51,790 bases of DNA from Gammaproteobacteria bacterium. Its GTDB lineage: Bacteria > Pseudomonadota > Gammaproteobacteria > Xanthomonadales > Xanthomonadaceae. The notes under the pieces are model-generated. The model saw nothing but the letters and a program-made list of their open reading frames with translations. It made no database searches and was not told the DNA's origin. The position numbers and the translations under genes are program-made. This document shows positions 1 to 8,353 of this stretch, in pieces; the stretch's first letter is position 1; every line of letters starts with the position of its first letter. The stretch lies in contig JANXRY010000005.1 of the NCBI GenBank assembly GCA_025356635.1, forward strand, positions 1-51,790. The letters run 5' to 3'.

Positions 1-423
1 CTGGCCTTGTGAGAATCCTTCGGTGCGGCGATCGAGAAAATCCGCCATGCCCAGCGCAACTGAAAGTTCCTCGGTGCGTCTTGCGATGTCGGCCTCGCCC
101 ATGCCGTGCAGGCGGCCGAAGTAGGCGATGTTCTCGCGCGCCGTCAGGCGCTTGTAGACGCCGCGGGCATCGGGCAACACACCGAGCCGGCGGCGCACGG
201 TTTCGGCATCGCCAACGCTGTCGAAACCATCGACTCGCACGCTGCCGGCATCGGGCGCCATCAGGGTATAGAGCATGCGCAGCGTGGTGGTCTTGCCGGC
301 GCCGTTGGGCCCGAGCAGGCCGGTGATCTGGCCGTCGAGGGCGCTGAAGCCGACGCCTTGGACGGCGCGCACCGGGCCGGTCTTGCTCGGAAACGATTTG
401 TGCAGGTCGGAAACTTCAATCAC
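1..423 (-). CDS. ABC transporter ATP-binding protein, NatA-like (cut by window edge)
   Basis: This is the N-terminal 141 residues of an ABC ATPase; the gene runs off the left edge. The start is a GTG one base after the stop of the upstream hydrolase gene, so the two are probably co-transcribed. A Walker A motif (GPNGAGKT) lies near residue 40, a Q-loop region follows around residue 90 (LGVLPDARGVYKRL), and the last visible residues (FSQGQ) are the start of the signature motif. The LPDARGVYKRLTARENI stretch resembles the NatA/CcmA-type export ATPases. Walker B and the partner permease must lie outside the window. The substrate cannot be told from this fragment. Confidence 0.88.
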   Translation of the reverse strand, partial: MIEVSDLHKSFPSKTGPVRAVQGVGFSALDGQITGLLGPNGAGKTTTLRMLYTLMAPDAGSVRVDGFDSVGDAETVRRRLGVLPDARGVYKRLTARENIAYFGRLHGMGEADIARRTEELSVALGMADFLDRRTEGFSQGQ

Positions 424-424
424 G

Positions 425-1987
425 TCAGGGCTCCCATCCATAGAATCCGGTGAACGGCGGCGAATACGGCACGGTCTTGAGGCAACTGGCATCAAGCGAT
501 TTGCCATCCGCCTGGTCGAGGAAGCGCGCGAACAAGCGCGGCATGCAACCGACCGGCAGGACGTTATGGCCTTGTCCACGCACGACCAGATGGCGCGCGT
601 TCGATAGCGATTTCGCCACGGCGTCGCCATAACGCGGCGGCGTGACCGGATCGAACTCGCCGGACAGCAGCAGCACCGGGACCGCGCCGGTCAATGGCGC
701 GCGAAAGTCCGGCGGTCGTGTTCCGTGCGGCCAGACCGGACACTGCGCCTGCAGTGATTCGACCAGGACATTGCCGAGCAGGCTGCCGGCATCGGCCGGG
801 TTCGGCCTCAGTTCGTCGGCATCTTCGGTACAGATCACCGAAAGCTGCATGCCCTGGGTAATCTCGTCGCTGATCGTGCCGGACAACAAATGCGACAAGG
901 CCATCAATGGCTCGTAGCGCCCTTGTGATGCTTCGTTGAGCACCAGTGGCAGCAATGCCGCGGCCTGCGGGGCGTAGGCGAACATCCGTGCCAACACAGC
1001 GACATGGCCTGAAGTGAGCGTCTCTTGGCGCGCTTCGCCGGTGATTGCATCACGGTAAGCCACGAGCGGCGGCGCGGTCTTGAGTCGCGCCAGCAAGGCA
1101 TTCAGCCGTGCACGCGGATCGCCAAGCTTCCCGGCACAGGCCGTGTCGGCGACGCAACGCGCGAACTGACGATCCAGCGAACTCTCGAGATTGCCGGCAA
1201 ACTCGTTGCCGAGCACCAGTGAATTGGGCACCACGCCATCCAGCGTGACGGTTCGCGTATGTGCGGGATAGCGCTTGGCGTATTGCTGGGCAACGCGCGT
1301 GCCGTAGGACACGCCGATCAGGTTGATCTTGTCGGCGCCGATCGCACTACGCACGGCATCCAGGTCCTGGATTGCCTCGGTGGTGCTGTAGAAGCGCACA
1401 TCGGCGCGCGCAGACACGTCCTTCAGGCAGCGCTCGGCGAAGGCGCGGCTCGCGCCGGGGCTGTCGTCGTCGGCAGCGGCAGCTGCGGTTGCCGGCCCGA
1501 CGCTGGGGGTGTTTTCCGGCCGGTCATGGCAGAGCAACTTGTTCGAGCCACCGGTACCACGCTGGTCCACCAGAACCACGTTGCGGTGTTTGCGTGCTTC
1601 TTCGAAGGCTGGGGCAATGCCGGGAAAAGACTCGAGTGCCGATTGGCCCGGGCCGCCGGCGAGCATGAAAATAGGATCGGGCTGGGCTTCGTTCTTGGCC
1701 GGCACCCAGGCGATCGCCAGGGTGATCTTGCGTCCGCCCGGCAGCGCGCGATTTTCAGGCACGGCGAGCGAGCTGCATTGTGCTTCGACCGTTTGCGTAC
1801 CGAACTCCGGCGCAAGCGTGCAAGGCGAGAAAGCCAGCTGGCCGAGACGGCGAACCACGACCGGCGCTGCGGCTTCCGTCGAATGTTGGCCGGGCGAAGT
1901 TTTTGGCTGGGCGGCATACCACTTCCAGCCGAATGCGGTGAGCACGGCGACCGCCACCAGGGCAAGGCGTCGCGAGCGGTTCAACAT
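425..1987 (-). CDS. Exported alpha/beta hydrolase, TAP-like / prolyl aminopeptidase-related
   Basis: A 520-residue alpha/beta hydrolase with an N-terminal membrane-spanning or signal segment (residues 8-22), so it probably acts outside the cytoplasm. An oxyanion-hole segment (LAGGPGQS, about 109-116) precedes a nucleophile elbow GVSYG (225-229, Ser227). The likely acid is the Asp in SGEFDPVTPP (about 445) and the likely base is the His in GQGHN (about 471). This layout, with a C-terminal TAP-like region, is typical of secreted aminopeptidases related to the tripeptidyl aminopeptidase family. The substrate is not evident. A GAGGA ribosome site precedes the ATG. The gene lies 39 bases after the XRE regulator and one base before the ABC ATPase gene, which suggests one operon. 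Confidence 0.85.
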   Translation of the reverse strand: MLNRSRRLALVAVAVLTAFGWKWYAAQPKTSPGQHSTEAAAPVVVRRLGQLAFSPCTLAPEFGTQTVEAQCSSLAVPENRALPGGRKITLAIAWVPAKNEAQPDPIFMLAGGPGQSALESFPGIAPAFEEARKHRNVVLVDQRGTGGSNKLLCHDRPENTPSVGPATAAAAADDDSPGASRAFAERCLKDVSARADVRFYSTTEAIQDLDAVRSAIGADKINLIGVSYGTRVAQQYAKRYPAHTRTVTLDGVVPNSLVLGNEFAGNLESSLDRQFARCVADTACAGKLGDPRARLNALLARLKTAPPLVAYRDAITGEARQETLTSGHVAVLARMFAYAPQAAALLPLVLNEASQGRYEPLMALSHLLSGTISDEITQGMQLSVICTEDADELRPNPADAGSLLGNVLVESLQAQCPVWPHGTRPPDFRAPLTGAVPVLLLSGEFDPVTPPRYGDAVAKSLSNARHLVVRGQGHNVLPVGCMPRLFARFLDQADGKSLDASCLKTVPYSPPFTGFYGWEP

Positions 1988-2026
1988 GGCAGGTTCCTCA
2001 TAAAAGCACTCATGGCTGTGTTCATG

Positions 2027-2215
2027 TCAGTCCTCGAAAATCGTTTCGATGCGCAGCCCGAACAAGCGGGCGATCTTGAACGCCAGCGGCAGGCTCGGGT
2101 CGTATTTCTCGGTCTCGATGGCGTTCACGGTCTGGCGGGAGACATCGAGCTGCTCGGCCAGTTCGGCCTGCGACCAGCCGCGCTTCTCGCGCAATTCCCG
2201 GATCCGGCTCTTCAT
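2027..2215 (-). CDS. XRE-family helix-turn-helix regulator, short (YozG-like)
   Basis: A 62-residue DNA-binding protein that is almost entirely one helix-turn-helix domain: RIRELREKRGWSQAELAEQL, then DVSRQTVNAIE and KYDPSLPLAFKIA, ending LRIETIFED. This is the compact XRE type usually paired with a small membrane protein. The ATG shares an ATGA overlap with the stop of the upstream membrane-protein gene, so the two are translationally coupled; a longer reading frame to 2266 is less likely to be used. It probably represses its own operon through the CTTGACA repeats at 2625-2675, which is inference. Confidence 0.88.
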   Translation of the reverse strand: MKSRIRELREKRGWSQAELAEQLDVSRQTVNAIETEKYDPSLPLAFKIARLFGLRIETIFED

Positions 2216-2616
2216 CCTTGGTAGCGCCGCGATGCCCAGGCCCGGGCTAGGCCGTAGGTGCCGCACAGGATGGGGAAGACCCAGATTGCCACGGCGCTGC
2301 CTTCGAGTGCGATCACCTTTGCTGCCGCCAGCAGGCCCACGCTGAAGAAGCCCACGCCGACCAGCAAGCCGGCGATCCCCGCCGCTTCCAGCGCGACCTG
2401 CCGTTCCAGCTCGTCGCTGGCGCGGATCGAGCGGGTGATAGCGCGGGCGACGAAGGAGATCGGCAGCACTGGCAGCAAGGCCAGCAAGGACCGGAACCAG
2501 AGAGCAAAGCCGGCGCCGTGCGTCTTGAGCAACCAGATCGAGCCGAACAGCACGACGACGTAGCCGAACATGGCGATGGCGAATTCACGCTGATAACGTT
2601 TTTGGATAGGGCGCAT
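2212..2616 (-). CDS. Small four-helix membrane protein, partner of the XRE regulator
   Basis: A 134-residue protein with about four hydrophobic segments (roughly residues 14-31, 38-58, 80-100 and 105-122) and a basic N-terminus (MRPIQKRYQREF). No enzymatic motif is visible. It is the first gene of a minus-strand cluster and overlaps the XRE regulator gene by four bases. Such membrane-protein/XRE pairs are common in proteobacteria but their function is largely unknown. The promoter region (2617-2692) carries a palindrome likely to be recognised by the regulator. Confidence 0.75.
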   Translation of the reverse strand: MRPIQKRYQREFAIAMFGYVVVLFGSIWLLKTHGAGFALWFRSLLALLPVLPISFVARAITRSIRASDELERQVALEAAGIAGLLVGVGFFSVGLLAAAKVIALEGSAVAIWVFPILCGTYGLARAWASRRYQG

Positions 2617-2624
2617 GGTGGCTA

Positions 2625-2675
2625 TGTCAAGGGTGCTTGACAGGCAGGATGCCCGAGCGAAAACGCCTTGTCAAG
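2625..2675 (-). promoter_or_regulatory. Candidate promoter and XRE operator with three CTTGACA/TGTCAAG heptamers
   Basis: TGTCAAG (2625-2631) and CTTGACA (2636-2642) form a perfect 7-base inverted repeat with a 4-base spacer. A third copy, TGTCAAG, lies at 2669-2675 and reads TTGACA on the minus strand, a consensus -35 at 2674-2669. The base run 17 bases further on (CATCCT) is a weak -10. The copies lie directly upstream of the small membrane protein and XRE genes, as expected for an autoregulated operator. Confidence 0.55.
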
Positions 2676-2692
2676 CGTCCTTTACATTCGGG

Positions 2693-3442
2693 CTATTTGC
2701 TGCTGACGTACTTCTCGCGGCGGATGTGTGGAATTGGCAGGCCGGCGCCCTTGAGGGCCTCATAACAGGCATCAACCATGTTCGGGTTGCCGCACAAGTA
2801 GGCGATGTCGTGCGCGCCATCCGGAACCAGGGCAGCGAGTGCTTCCTGCACGTAGCCGGGACGCAGGTCGGTCGAATCCGCCGCCGGCATTTCCCGCGAC
2901 ACGCAGCCGATGAAATGGAAGCCCGGATGGCTCGCGGCGAAGGCGCGGAAGTCCTCCGCGTACAGCAGTTCGGCGGCCATGCGCGCGCCGAGCACCAGGA
3001 CTACTTCGACGCCGCGCTTCTCGATCATCTGCGCCAGCTGCGGCAGCATCGCGCGATAGGGGGTGACGCCAGTGCCGGTGCCGACCAGCAGGTAGCGACG
3101 ATTGCTGTCGCTGGCATTGAGGCAGAAGCGCCCATACGGGCCGCTGGCCTGGATCTGCTGGCCTTCGTCGAGCGCAGTGAACAGGGCCGTCGCGGCGCCA
3201 CCGGGCACGTAACTGACCGCGATTTCGACGGTGTCGCCCGCGCCAAGCGCGTGGTCGTGCATGGTCGCCAGCGAATAGCTGCGCTTGGTCGCGGTGCCGT
3301 CGGGATAGTTGAAGTGCACCTGGATGAACTGGCCGGGGATGAAATCCAGTGGCTCGCCGTCGTCACGGGCGAACACGAGATGGCGCACGCTGGCCGCGAG
3401 CATGCGGCTGCTGACCAGGCGCAGCGGGAACAAGTGAGCCAC
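2693..3442 (-). CDS. fpr: Ferredoxin/flavodoxin-NADP+ reductase
   Basis: An FAD-dependent reductase of about 249 residues that moves electrons between NADPH and ferredoxin or flavodoxin in the cytoplasm. The FAD-binding motif RSYSLA lies in the N-terminal barrel. The NADP-binding half has GTGTGVTPYRAM and CGNPNMV, and the protein ends with a short basic tail (REKYVSSK). Length and motif order fit bacterial Fpr. The start is uncertain. A GTG at 3448 is also in frame, but the GGAG ribosome site touches it directly, while the GTG at 3442 has normal 5-base spacing. It is divergent from the yadG-like gene. Confidence 0.9.
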   Translation of the reverse strand: MAHLFPLRLVSSRMLAASVRHLVFARDDGEPLDFIPGQFIQVHFNYPDGTATKRSYSLATMHDHALGAGDTVEIAVSYVPGGAATALFTALDEGQQIQASGPYGRFCLNASDSNRRYLLVGTGTGVTPYRAMLPQLAQMIEKRGVEVVLVLGARMAAELLYAEDFRAFAASHPGFHFIGCVSREMPAADSTDLRPGYVQEALAALVPDGAHDIAYLCGNPNMVDACYEALKGAGLPIPHIRREKYVSSK

Positions 3443-3473
3443 AAACACTCCGGCGGGGTGGGATCGCGACGCC

Positions 3474-3479
3474 TATAAT
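3474..3479 (+). promoter_or_regulatory. Probable -10 box (TATAAT) for the yadG-yadH operon
   Basis: A perfect TATAAT lies 36 bases before the ABC ATPase start, inside GCCTATAATAA. The same context occurs before glyQ at 30563-30572. No good -35 is visible 17 bases upstream. Confidence 0.55.
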
Positions 3480-3515
3480 AAACGTTCGCCCCGCTTACCG
3501 GACTTTGCACCCCTC

Positions 3516-4442
3516 ATGACGGAACCCGCGCTGGCTATCACCGACCTTCACAAGACCTACGACACCGGTGTCGTGGCGCTCAAGGGTGTTTCCCTGGAAG
3601 TACTTCCAGGCGATTTCTTCGCCCTGCTCGGCCCGAACGGCGCCGGCAAGTCGACCCTGATCGGGGTGGTCAGCTCGCTGGTCAACGCCAGCGCCGGTTC
3701 GGTGAAGGTGTTCGGCGTCGACCTGCTAGCCCGACGCAGCGATGCCATGCGCCTGATCGGCCTGGTGCCGCAGGAAATCAATTTCAACATGTTCGAGCAG
3801 CCTTTCGACATCTGCGTGAACTACGCTGGTTTCTACGGTATCCCGCGCGCCGAGGCGCAAGTGCGCGCCGAAGAGGAACTCAAGCGCGCGCAGCTGTGGG
3901 ACAAGGCGCGCTCGATGTCGCGCACGCTCTCGGGCGGCATGAAGCGCCGGCTGATGATCGCCCGCGCCATGATGACCCGGCCACGCCTGCTGATCCTCGA
4001 CGAACCGACCGCCGGCGTCGATATCGAAATTCGCCGAGGCATGTGGAAGACGCTCAAGGAAGTCAACGCCGCCGGCACGACCGTGATCCTGACCACGCAC
4101 TATCTTGAAGAAGCCGAAAGCCTGTGCCGGAACCTGGCGATCATCGATCACGGCCGGATTATCGAACGCGGCCCGATGAAAGCCCTGCTGGCCAAGCTCG
4201 ACGTCGAGGGCTTCGTACTCGACATCGACGGCGAATTGCCGGCCGTGTTGCCGAGCATCGACCAGATGAAACTTACCGCCGTCGATTCGCACACGCTTTC
4301 GATCGAGAAACCGCGCGAAATGGAACTCAACCAGGTGTTCGCCGCGCTGGTCGAGCGTGGCATCCGCGTGCGTTCGATGCGCAACCAGGTCAACCGGCTG
4401 GAAGAACTGTTCGTGCGCCTGACAGGCAAGGAAGCGGCATGA
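3516..4442 (+). CDS. yadG: ABC transporter ATP-binding protein, YadG-like
   Basis: A 308-residue cytoplasmic ATPase of an ABC-2 type exporter. It has Walker A GPNGAGKS (about residue 41), a Q-loop (LVPQE), the signature LSGGMKRR (about 138), Walker B LLILDEPTAGVD and the switch His in TTHYLEEAE. The extra 75 residues after the ATPase core are usual for this group. Its stop overlaps the start of the permease gene by four bases (ATGA), giving a two-gene exporter operon as in YadGH. The exported substrate is unknown. Confidence 0.92.
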   Translation: MTEPALAITDLHKTYDTGVVALKGVSLEVLPGDFFALLGPNGAGKSTLIGVVSSLVNASAGSVKVFGVDLLARRSDAMRLIGLVPQEINFNMFEQPFDICVNYAGFYGIPRAEAQVRAEEELKRAQLWDKARSMSRTLSGGMKRRLMIARAMMTRPRLLILDEPTAGVDIEIRRGMWKTLKEVNAAGTTVILTTHYLEEAESLCRNLAIIDHGRIIERGPMKALLAKLDVEGFVLDIDGELPAVLPSIDQMKLTAVDSHTLSIEKPREMELNQVFAALVERGIRVRSMRNQVNRLEELFVRLTGKEAA

Positions 4443-5212
4443 GCCCGAACATGGTCGCGCTGAAAACCATCGCCCGGCGCGAAGTCGCGCGGATACTGCG
4501 CATCTGGGGCCAGACCTTGGTGCCGCCGGCGATCACCATGACCCTGTACTTCCTGATCTTCGGCAGCCTGATCGGTTCGCGCATCGGCACCATGGGCGGA
4601 TTTTCCTACATGGATTTCATCGTCCCCGGCCTGGTGATGATGGCGGTGATCCAGAACGCCTACGGCAACATCTCGTCGAGTTTCTTCGGCGCCAAGTTCG
4701 GCCGCCACGTCGAGGAACTGCTGGTCTCGCCGATGCCGAACTGGGTGATCCTCGGCGGCTACGTCAGCGGCGCCGTCCTGCGCGGGCTGATGGTCGGCGC
4801 AATCGTGCTGGTGATCGCCATGTTCTTCACCCACGTGCGCGTGCCGCACCCGTTCGTGACTTTCACCACGGTCCTGCTCGGCGCGACGATTTTTTCGCTG
4901 GCCGGTTTCGTCAACGCCGTCTACGCCAAGAAGTTCGACGATATCGCCATCATCCCGACCTTCATCCTGACGCCGCTGACCTACCTCGGCGGCGTGTTCT
5001 ACTCGGTGCGCGTGCTGCCGGAATGGGCCAAGACCGCGACCCACGCCAACCCGATCTTCTACATGGTCAACGCCTTCCGCTACGGACTGCTTGGCGAAAC
5101 CGCGATCGACATGCCGCTGTGGAGCGCCTACGCGGTGATGTTCGGCTTCGTCGCCGCGCTCACCTGGCTCGGCCTGCACCTGTTGACCAAGGGCGTGGGG
5201 CTGCGCAGCTGA
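4439..5212 (+). CDS. yadH: ABC-2 type transporter permease, YadH-like
   Basis: A 257-residue inner-membrane permease with about six hydrophobic segments and a cytoplasmic N-terminus (MSPNMVALKTIARREVARIL). The ABC-2 hallmarks are present: a central GKFGRHVEELLVSP-like loop (here AKFGRHVEELLVSP) and a late TPLTYLGGVFYSV segment. The ATG is taken from the ATGA overlap with the upstream ATPase. A much longer frame from 4124 overlaps the ATPase gene and is not credible. It should dimerise and pair with the YadG-like ATPase. Confidence 0.92.
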   Translation: MSPNMVALKTIARREVARILRIWGQTLVPPAITMTLYFLIFGSLIGSRIGTMGGFSYMDFIVPGLVMMAVIQNAYGNISSSFFGAKFGRHVEELLVSPMPNWVILGGYVSGAVLRGLMVGAIVLVIAMFFTHVRVPHPFVTFTTVLLGATIFSLAGFVNAVYAKKFDDIAIIPTFILTPLTYLGGVFYSVRVLPEWAKTATHANPIFYMVNAFRYGLLGETAIDMPLWSAYAVMFGFVAALTWLGLHLLTKGVGLRS

Positions 5213-5220
5213 CGCGGCCC

Positions 5221-7200
5221 ATGTCCGGACTGAACGCCCCGCAAAAACTCGCCGTCGAGTACGTCGACGGCCCCTTGCTCGTGCTCGCCGGTGCCGGCAG
5301 CGGCAAGACCAAGGTGATCACGGAAAAGATCGCGCACCTGATCGCGACCGGCCGGCACGAGGCGAAGCACGTCGCCGCGATCACCTTCACCAACAAGGCG
5401 GCGCGCGAAATGCGCGAGCGGGTGGCGCGGCGGGTGAAGGGCGACAAGGCCGAAGGCCTGACAATCTCCACGTTTCACTCGCTGGGTTTGAAGTTCCTGC
5501 AGATCGAGCACGAGCGCGCGCAACTCCGGCGTGGATTTTCAATTTTCGATAGCGACGACCAGCTCGCCATCGTCAAGGACCTGGCGCCGGCCGGATTGAA
5601 GAACGACGCCTTGTACGCGTTGCACAATCTGATTTCGGCGGCGAAGAACAACGGCCTCTCGCCCGAGCAGGCGGCCGAAGCAGCGCGTTCGCTGCGTGAG
5701 CGCGAGGCGGCCGGGTTGTACGCGCGTTACCAGGCGCGATTGCAGGCCTTCAACGCGGTCGATTTCGATGACCTGATCCGCCTGCCCTTGCTGTTGCTCG
5801 ATGCCGATGCCGAGCTCGCCGCCGGGTGGCGTGAACGCATCCGGTACCTGCTGGTGGACGAATGCCAGGACACCAATGGCGCGCAATACCGGCTGTTGAA
5901 ACACTTGGCGGGAACGCGCGGCGCGATGACCTGCGTAGGCGACGACGACCAGAGCATCTATGCCTGGCGCGGCGCCAATCCGGAAAACCTCGATCAGTTG
6001 GCGCAGGACTATCCGCGGATCAAGGTGGTGATGCTGGAACAGAACTATCGTTGCTCGGGGCGCATTTTGCGTAGTGCCAATGCGCTGATCGCGAAGAATG
6101 CGCACGCACATCCGAAGCAGTTGTGGAGCCAGCACGGCGATGGCGAGCCAGTGCGGGTCTGGGCTTGCAAGAACAACGAACACGAGGCCGAGCGCGTCGC
6201 TGCTGAAATTCATTATCTGGCGCAGGCCAAGGAGATTCTCTGGGGCGAATTCGCAGTGCTGTTCCGCGGCAATCACCAGTCGCGGCCGCTGGAAAAAGCG
6301 CTGCAACTGTTGCGCATTCCCTACCACCTGACCGGCGGCACGGCGTTTCTGGATCGTGGCGAAGTCAAAGACGCACTGTCCTGGCTGCGGGTGCTGGCCA
6401 ACCCCGACGACGATGCGGCCTTCCTGCGCGCGATCGCTTCGCCCAAGCGTGAAGTCGGCGCAACCACGTTGGAAAAACTCGCCGGCCTGGCGCAGCAAGC
6501 GCAGCTATCGCTGTCGAAAGCCGCAGAGAATATTTCCCTGCTCAAGCAGCTCACGCCGCGCGCAGCGAACGGGCTCAATGAATTCACCGGGATTATTCAT
6601 CGCCTGCGCGATGCCTCCGAGCGACTGACGCCGGCGGAGCTGACCCGGAAGCTGGTCGAACAATCAGGACTGTTGGCGATGATCCGCGCCCAGTGCAAGG
6701 ACGAAGCCAGCTATCTGCGCCGCAAAGAAAACCTCGATGAGCTCGCGCTGTGGTTCGAGAACGCGCGCGGCGGTGGCGCCGGCGAGCTTGCGGCGCAACT
6801 CGCGTTACTGACCAATGCCGATCGCGGCGAGCCCGGTAACCAGGTGCGGTTGATGAGCCTGCATGCGGCCAAGGGCCTGGAATTCGCGGCAGTGTTCGTT
6901 ATTGGCTGCGATGACGGCAACCTGCCGCATAGCGCGAGTATCGAGGAAGGCCGGCTGGAGGAAGAACGCCGGCTGATGTATGTCGGCATCACCCGCGCCA
7001 AGGCGCATTTGTATTTGTCGCACAACGCCGAGACCAAGCGCTGGGGTAGCGTCGAACACCTGCTGCCGAGCCGTTTCCTCGACGAATTGCCGGCGGGCGA
7101 TCTACTCCGCGATGGCTCCGATCCCGAGCGCGAATCGGCGGAGAAAAAAATACGCGGTCGCGCGAGCATCAAAGAGATCGCTTCCTTGTTCGATCCGTGA
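5221..7200 (+). CDS. rep: ATP-dependent DNA helicase Rep
   Basis: A 659-residue superfamily 1A helicase that helps replication forks past bound proteins. All motifs are visible: GAGSGKT (24-30), AITFTNKAAREM (Ia), LLVDECQDT (II), VGDDDQSIYAWRGA (III), EQNYRC (IV), VRLMSLHAAKGLEF (V) and RRLMYVGITRAK (VI). The start MSGLNAPQKLAVEYVDGP aligns with the known N-terminus of Rep, and the length is right for Rep and short for UvrD. It follows the permease gene by eight bases and may be read through from the same promoter. Confidence 0.95.
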   Translation: MSGLNAPQKLAVEYVDGPLLVLAGAGSGKTKVITEKIAHLIATGRHEAKHVAAITFTNKAAREMRERVARRVKGDKAEGLTISTFHSLGLKFLQIEHERAQLRRGFSIFDSDDQLAIVKDLAPAGLKNDALYALHNLISAAKNNGLSPEQAAEAARSLREREAAGLYARYQARLQAFNAVDFDDLIRLPLLLLDADAELAAGWRERIRYLLVDECQDTNGAQYRLLKHLAGTRGAMTCVGDDDQSIYAWRGANPENLDQLAQDYPRIKVVMLEQNYRCSGRILRSANALIAKNAHAHPKQLWSQHGDGEPVRVWACKNNEHEAERVAAEIHYLAQAKEILWGEFAVLFRGNHQSRPLEKALQLLRIPYHLTGGTAFLDRGEVKDALSWLRVLANPDDDAAFLRAIASPKREVGATTLEKLAGLAQQAQLSLSKAAENISLLKQLTPRAANGLNEFTGIIHRLRDASERLTPAELTRKLVEQSGLLAMIRAQCKDEASYLRRKENLDELALWFENARGGGAGELAAQLALLTNADRGEPGNQVRLMSLHAAKGLEFAAVFVIGCDDGNLPHSASIEEGRLEEERRLMYVGITRAKAHLYLSHNAETKRWGSVEHLLPSRFLDELPAGDLLRDGSDPERESAEKKIRGRASIKEIASLFDP

Positions 7201-7207
7201 TGTTCGG

Positions 7208-7231
7208 GTAGGAGCGGCGTGAGCCGCGATC
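7208..7231 (+). repeat. REP-like hairpin (GTAGGAGCGGC type)
   Basis: GTAGGAGCGGC-GTGA-GCCGCGATCG contains a 5-bp GCGGC/GCCGC stem. GTAGGAGC-stem-GCGATCG elements of this kind are widespread intergenic repeats in Xanthomonadales and pseudomonads. It lies between the convergent rep gene and the cyanophycinase-like gene. Confidence 0.6.
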
Positions 7232-7234
7232 GCT

Positions 7235-8224
7235 TCAGTACGCCGAGCCGCCAGCTTGCGTCGAACTGAGCACGCCGGCGTTCGCCGACACCGAATAGTT
7301 GGTGCCGCCGGTGCGCAGCCAGGAAATCACATCGAAACCATCGCCGGCGCGGATGCGATCGACGGTGATGTTCAGATAGGTCAATGGCGTCTTGGCCTTG
7401 CAGGTCTGCGGCAGGCCCGGGGCCTTGAGGAAATACACGGTGCTGCTGCCGACCACGGTGCCGTGGCCTTGCGCGTCGATCAGCAATGCCGTCATCTCGT
7501 CGACCACGATGCTGCGCGGCGCGCTGCTCCAGCCAGCGGCGGCCACCCGGCACAGGAAGGCGAGGTCGCGACCCATGCGGTCGCGGGTCACGAAATGCGG
7601 GTCGCCGATGACGCCTTGCAGGATCGGCAAGAGCGAAAAATCCCGATCGAAGGTCATGTAGCGATTGAACGGATCGGCCAGCGATTGGCTGGAGGTCGCG
7701 CCCTGGCTGCCCTGCGCGGTGTAGACGAATTGCGTGAGCACATTCAGGCCGGCACTGGTGCCGCCGACGGGAACGCCCGCCGCGATTCGGGCATTCAGCG
7801 TGCTTTGCACTGGCGTGCCTTTCCAGAAGTTGATGTAGTTGGATTGATCGCCGCCGGCGATCCAGATCACTTCGGCCTTGGCGATGATCGCGGCAACGGC
7901 CGGATCGGCCGCAGCGGCGGCGCTGGGAATGATCAGGGTCGAGACTGAATTTTCGCCCGGGCACAGACTCTGGATATACGGGTTGTAGGCATCGGTGCCG
8001 GTGGCGCGAATCACCAGGAAGTCACCATTGCCAGAACGCTGGCACAGCCACTGGAAGGCGGCGTCTACATCGGTTCCGCCGCCCATCAATACGACGCCTG
8101 GCTGCGCGCTGGCCGCAAGATCGGCAGTGCTACCTACGCGAAAATAGCTGTAGGCAGGTGCCTTGCCGGCGAGGGCGGGACTGCTGGCAAGCAAGGCCAG
8201 CAACAAGATGAGCAATCGGTTCAT
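7235..8224 (-). CDS. Secreted cyanophycinase-like serine peptidase (family S51)
   Basis: A 329-residue protein with a clear signal peptide (MNRLLILLLALLASSPALAG), so it is probably exported. It has a class I glutamine-amidotransferase-like fold of the S51 group: GGGTDVD (substrate loop), WIAGGDQSNY and the nucleophile motif GGTSAG. A conserved Asp/His segment (GVIGDPHFVTRDRMGR) lies downstream. Cyanophycinases hydrolyse beta-Asp-Arg dipeptides from cyanophycin, but no cyanophycin synthetase is in the window and the real substrate may be another isoaspartyl peptide. The start at 8224 has an AGGA site five bases upstream and gives the signal peptide; the longer frame to 8323 does not. Confidence 0.82.
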   Translation of the reverse strand: MNRLLILLLALLASSPALAGKAPAYSYFRVGSTADLAASAQPGVVLMGGGTDVDAAFQWLCQRSGNGDFLVIRATGTDAYNPYIQSLCPGENSVSTLIIPSAAAAADPAVAAIIAKAEVIWIAGGDQSNYINFWKGTPVQSTLNARIAAGVPVGGTSAGLNVLTQFVYTAQGSQGATSSQSLADPFNRYMTFDRDFSLLPILQGVIGDPHFVTRDRMGRDLAFLCRVAAAGWSSAPRSIVVDEMTALLIDAQGHGTVVGSSTVYFLKAPGLPQTCKAKTPLTYLNITVDRIRAGDGFDVISWLRTGGTNYSVSANAGVLSSTQAGGSAY

Positions 8225-8353
8225 AAGTATCCTGAGTATCGGGCGGGGCTGGCGGTCGCAGCGCTGGCGAGTGTTGCATACCGTGTCAGGGTTGGCAGGC
8301 GATGGCGGGAAAGTTTGCGACAATCGCGGCCCGAGCCTCCCACGGAATGCCCG

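Noticed and set aside
4148-5179. A 343-residue minus-strand open frame opposite the YadG/YadH exporter genes
   Set aside because: His/Asp/Glu/Arg-rich shadow of the exporter genes with no family resemblance.
6711-7964. A 417-residue minus-strand open frame spanning the end of rep and the cyanophycinase-like gene
   Set aside because: It is in a shadow frame of two well-supported genes and is Arg/Ser/Ala-rich without motifs.
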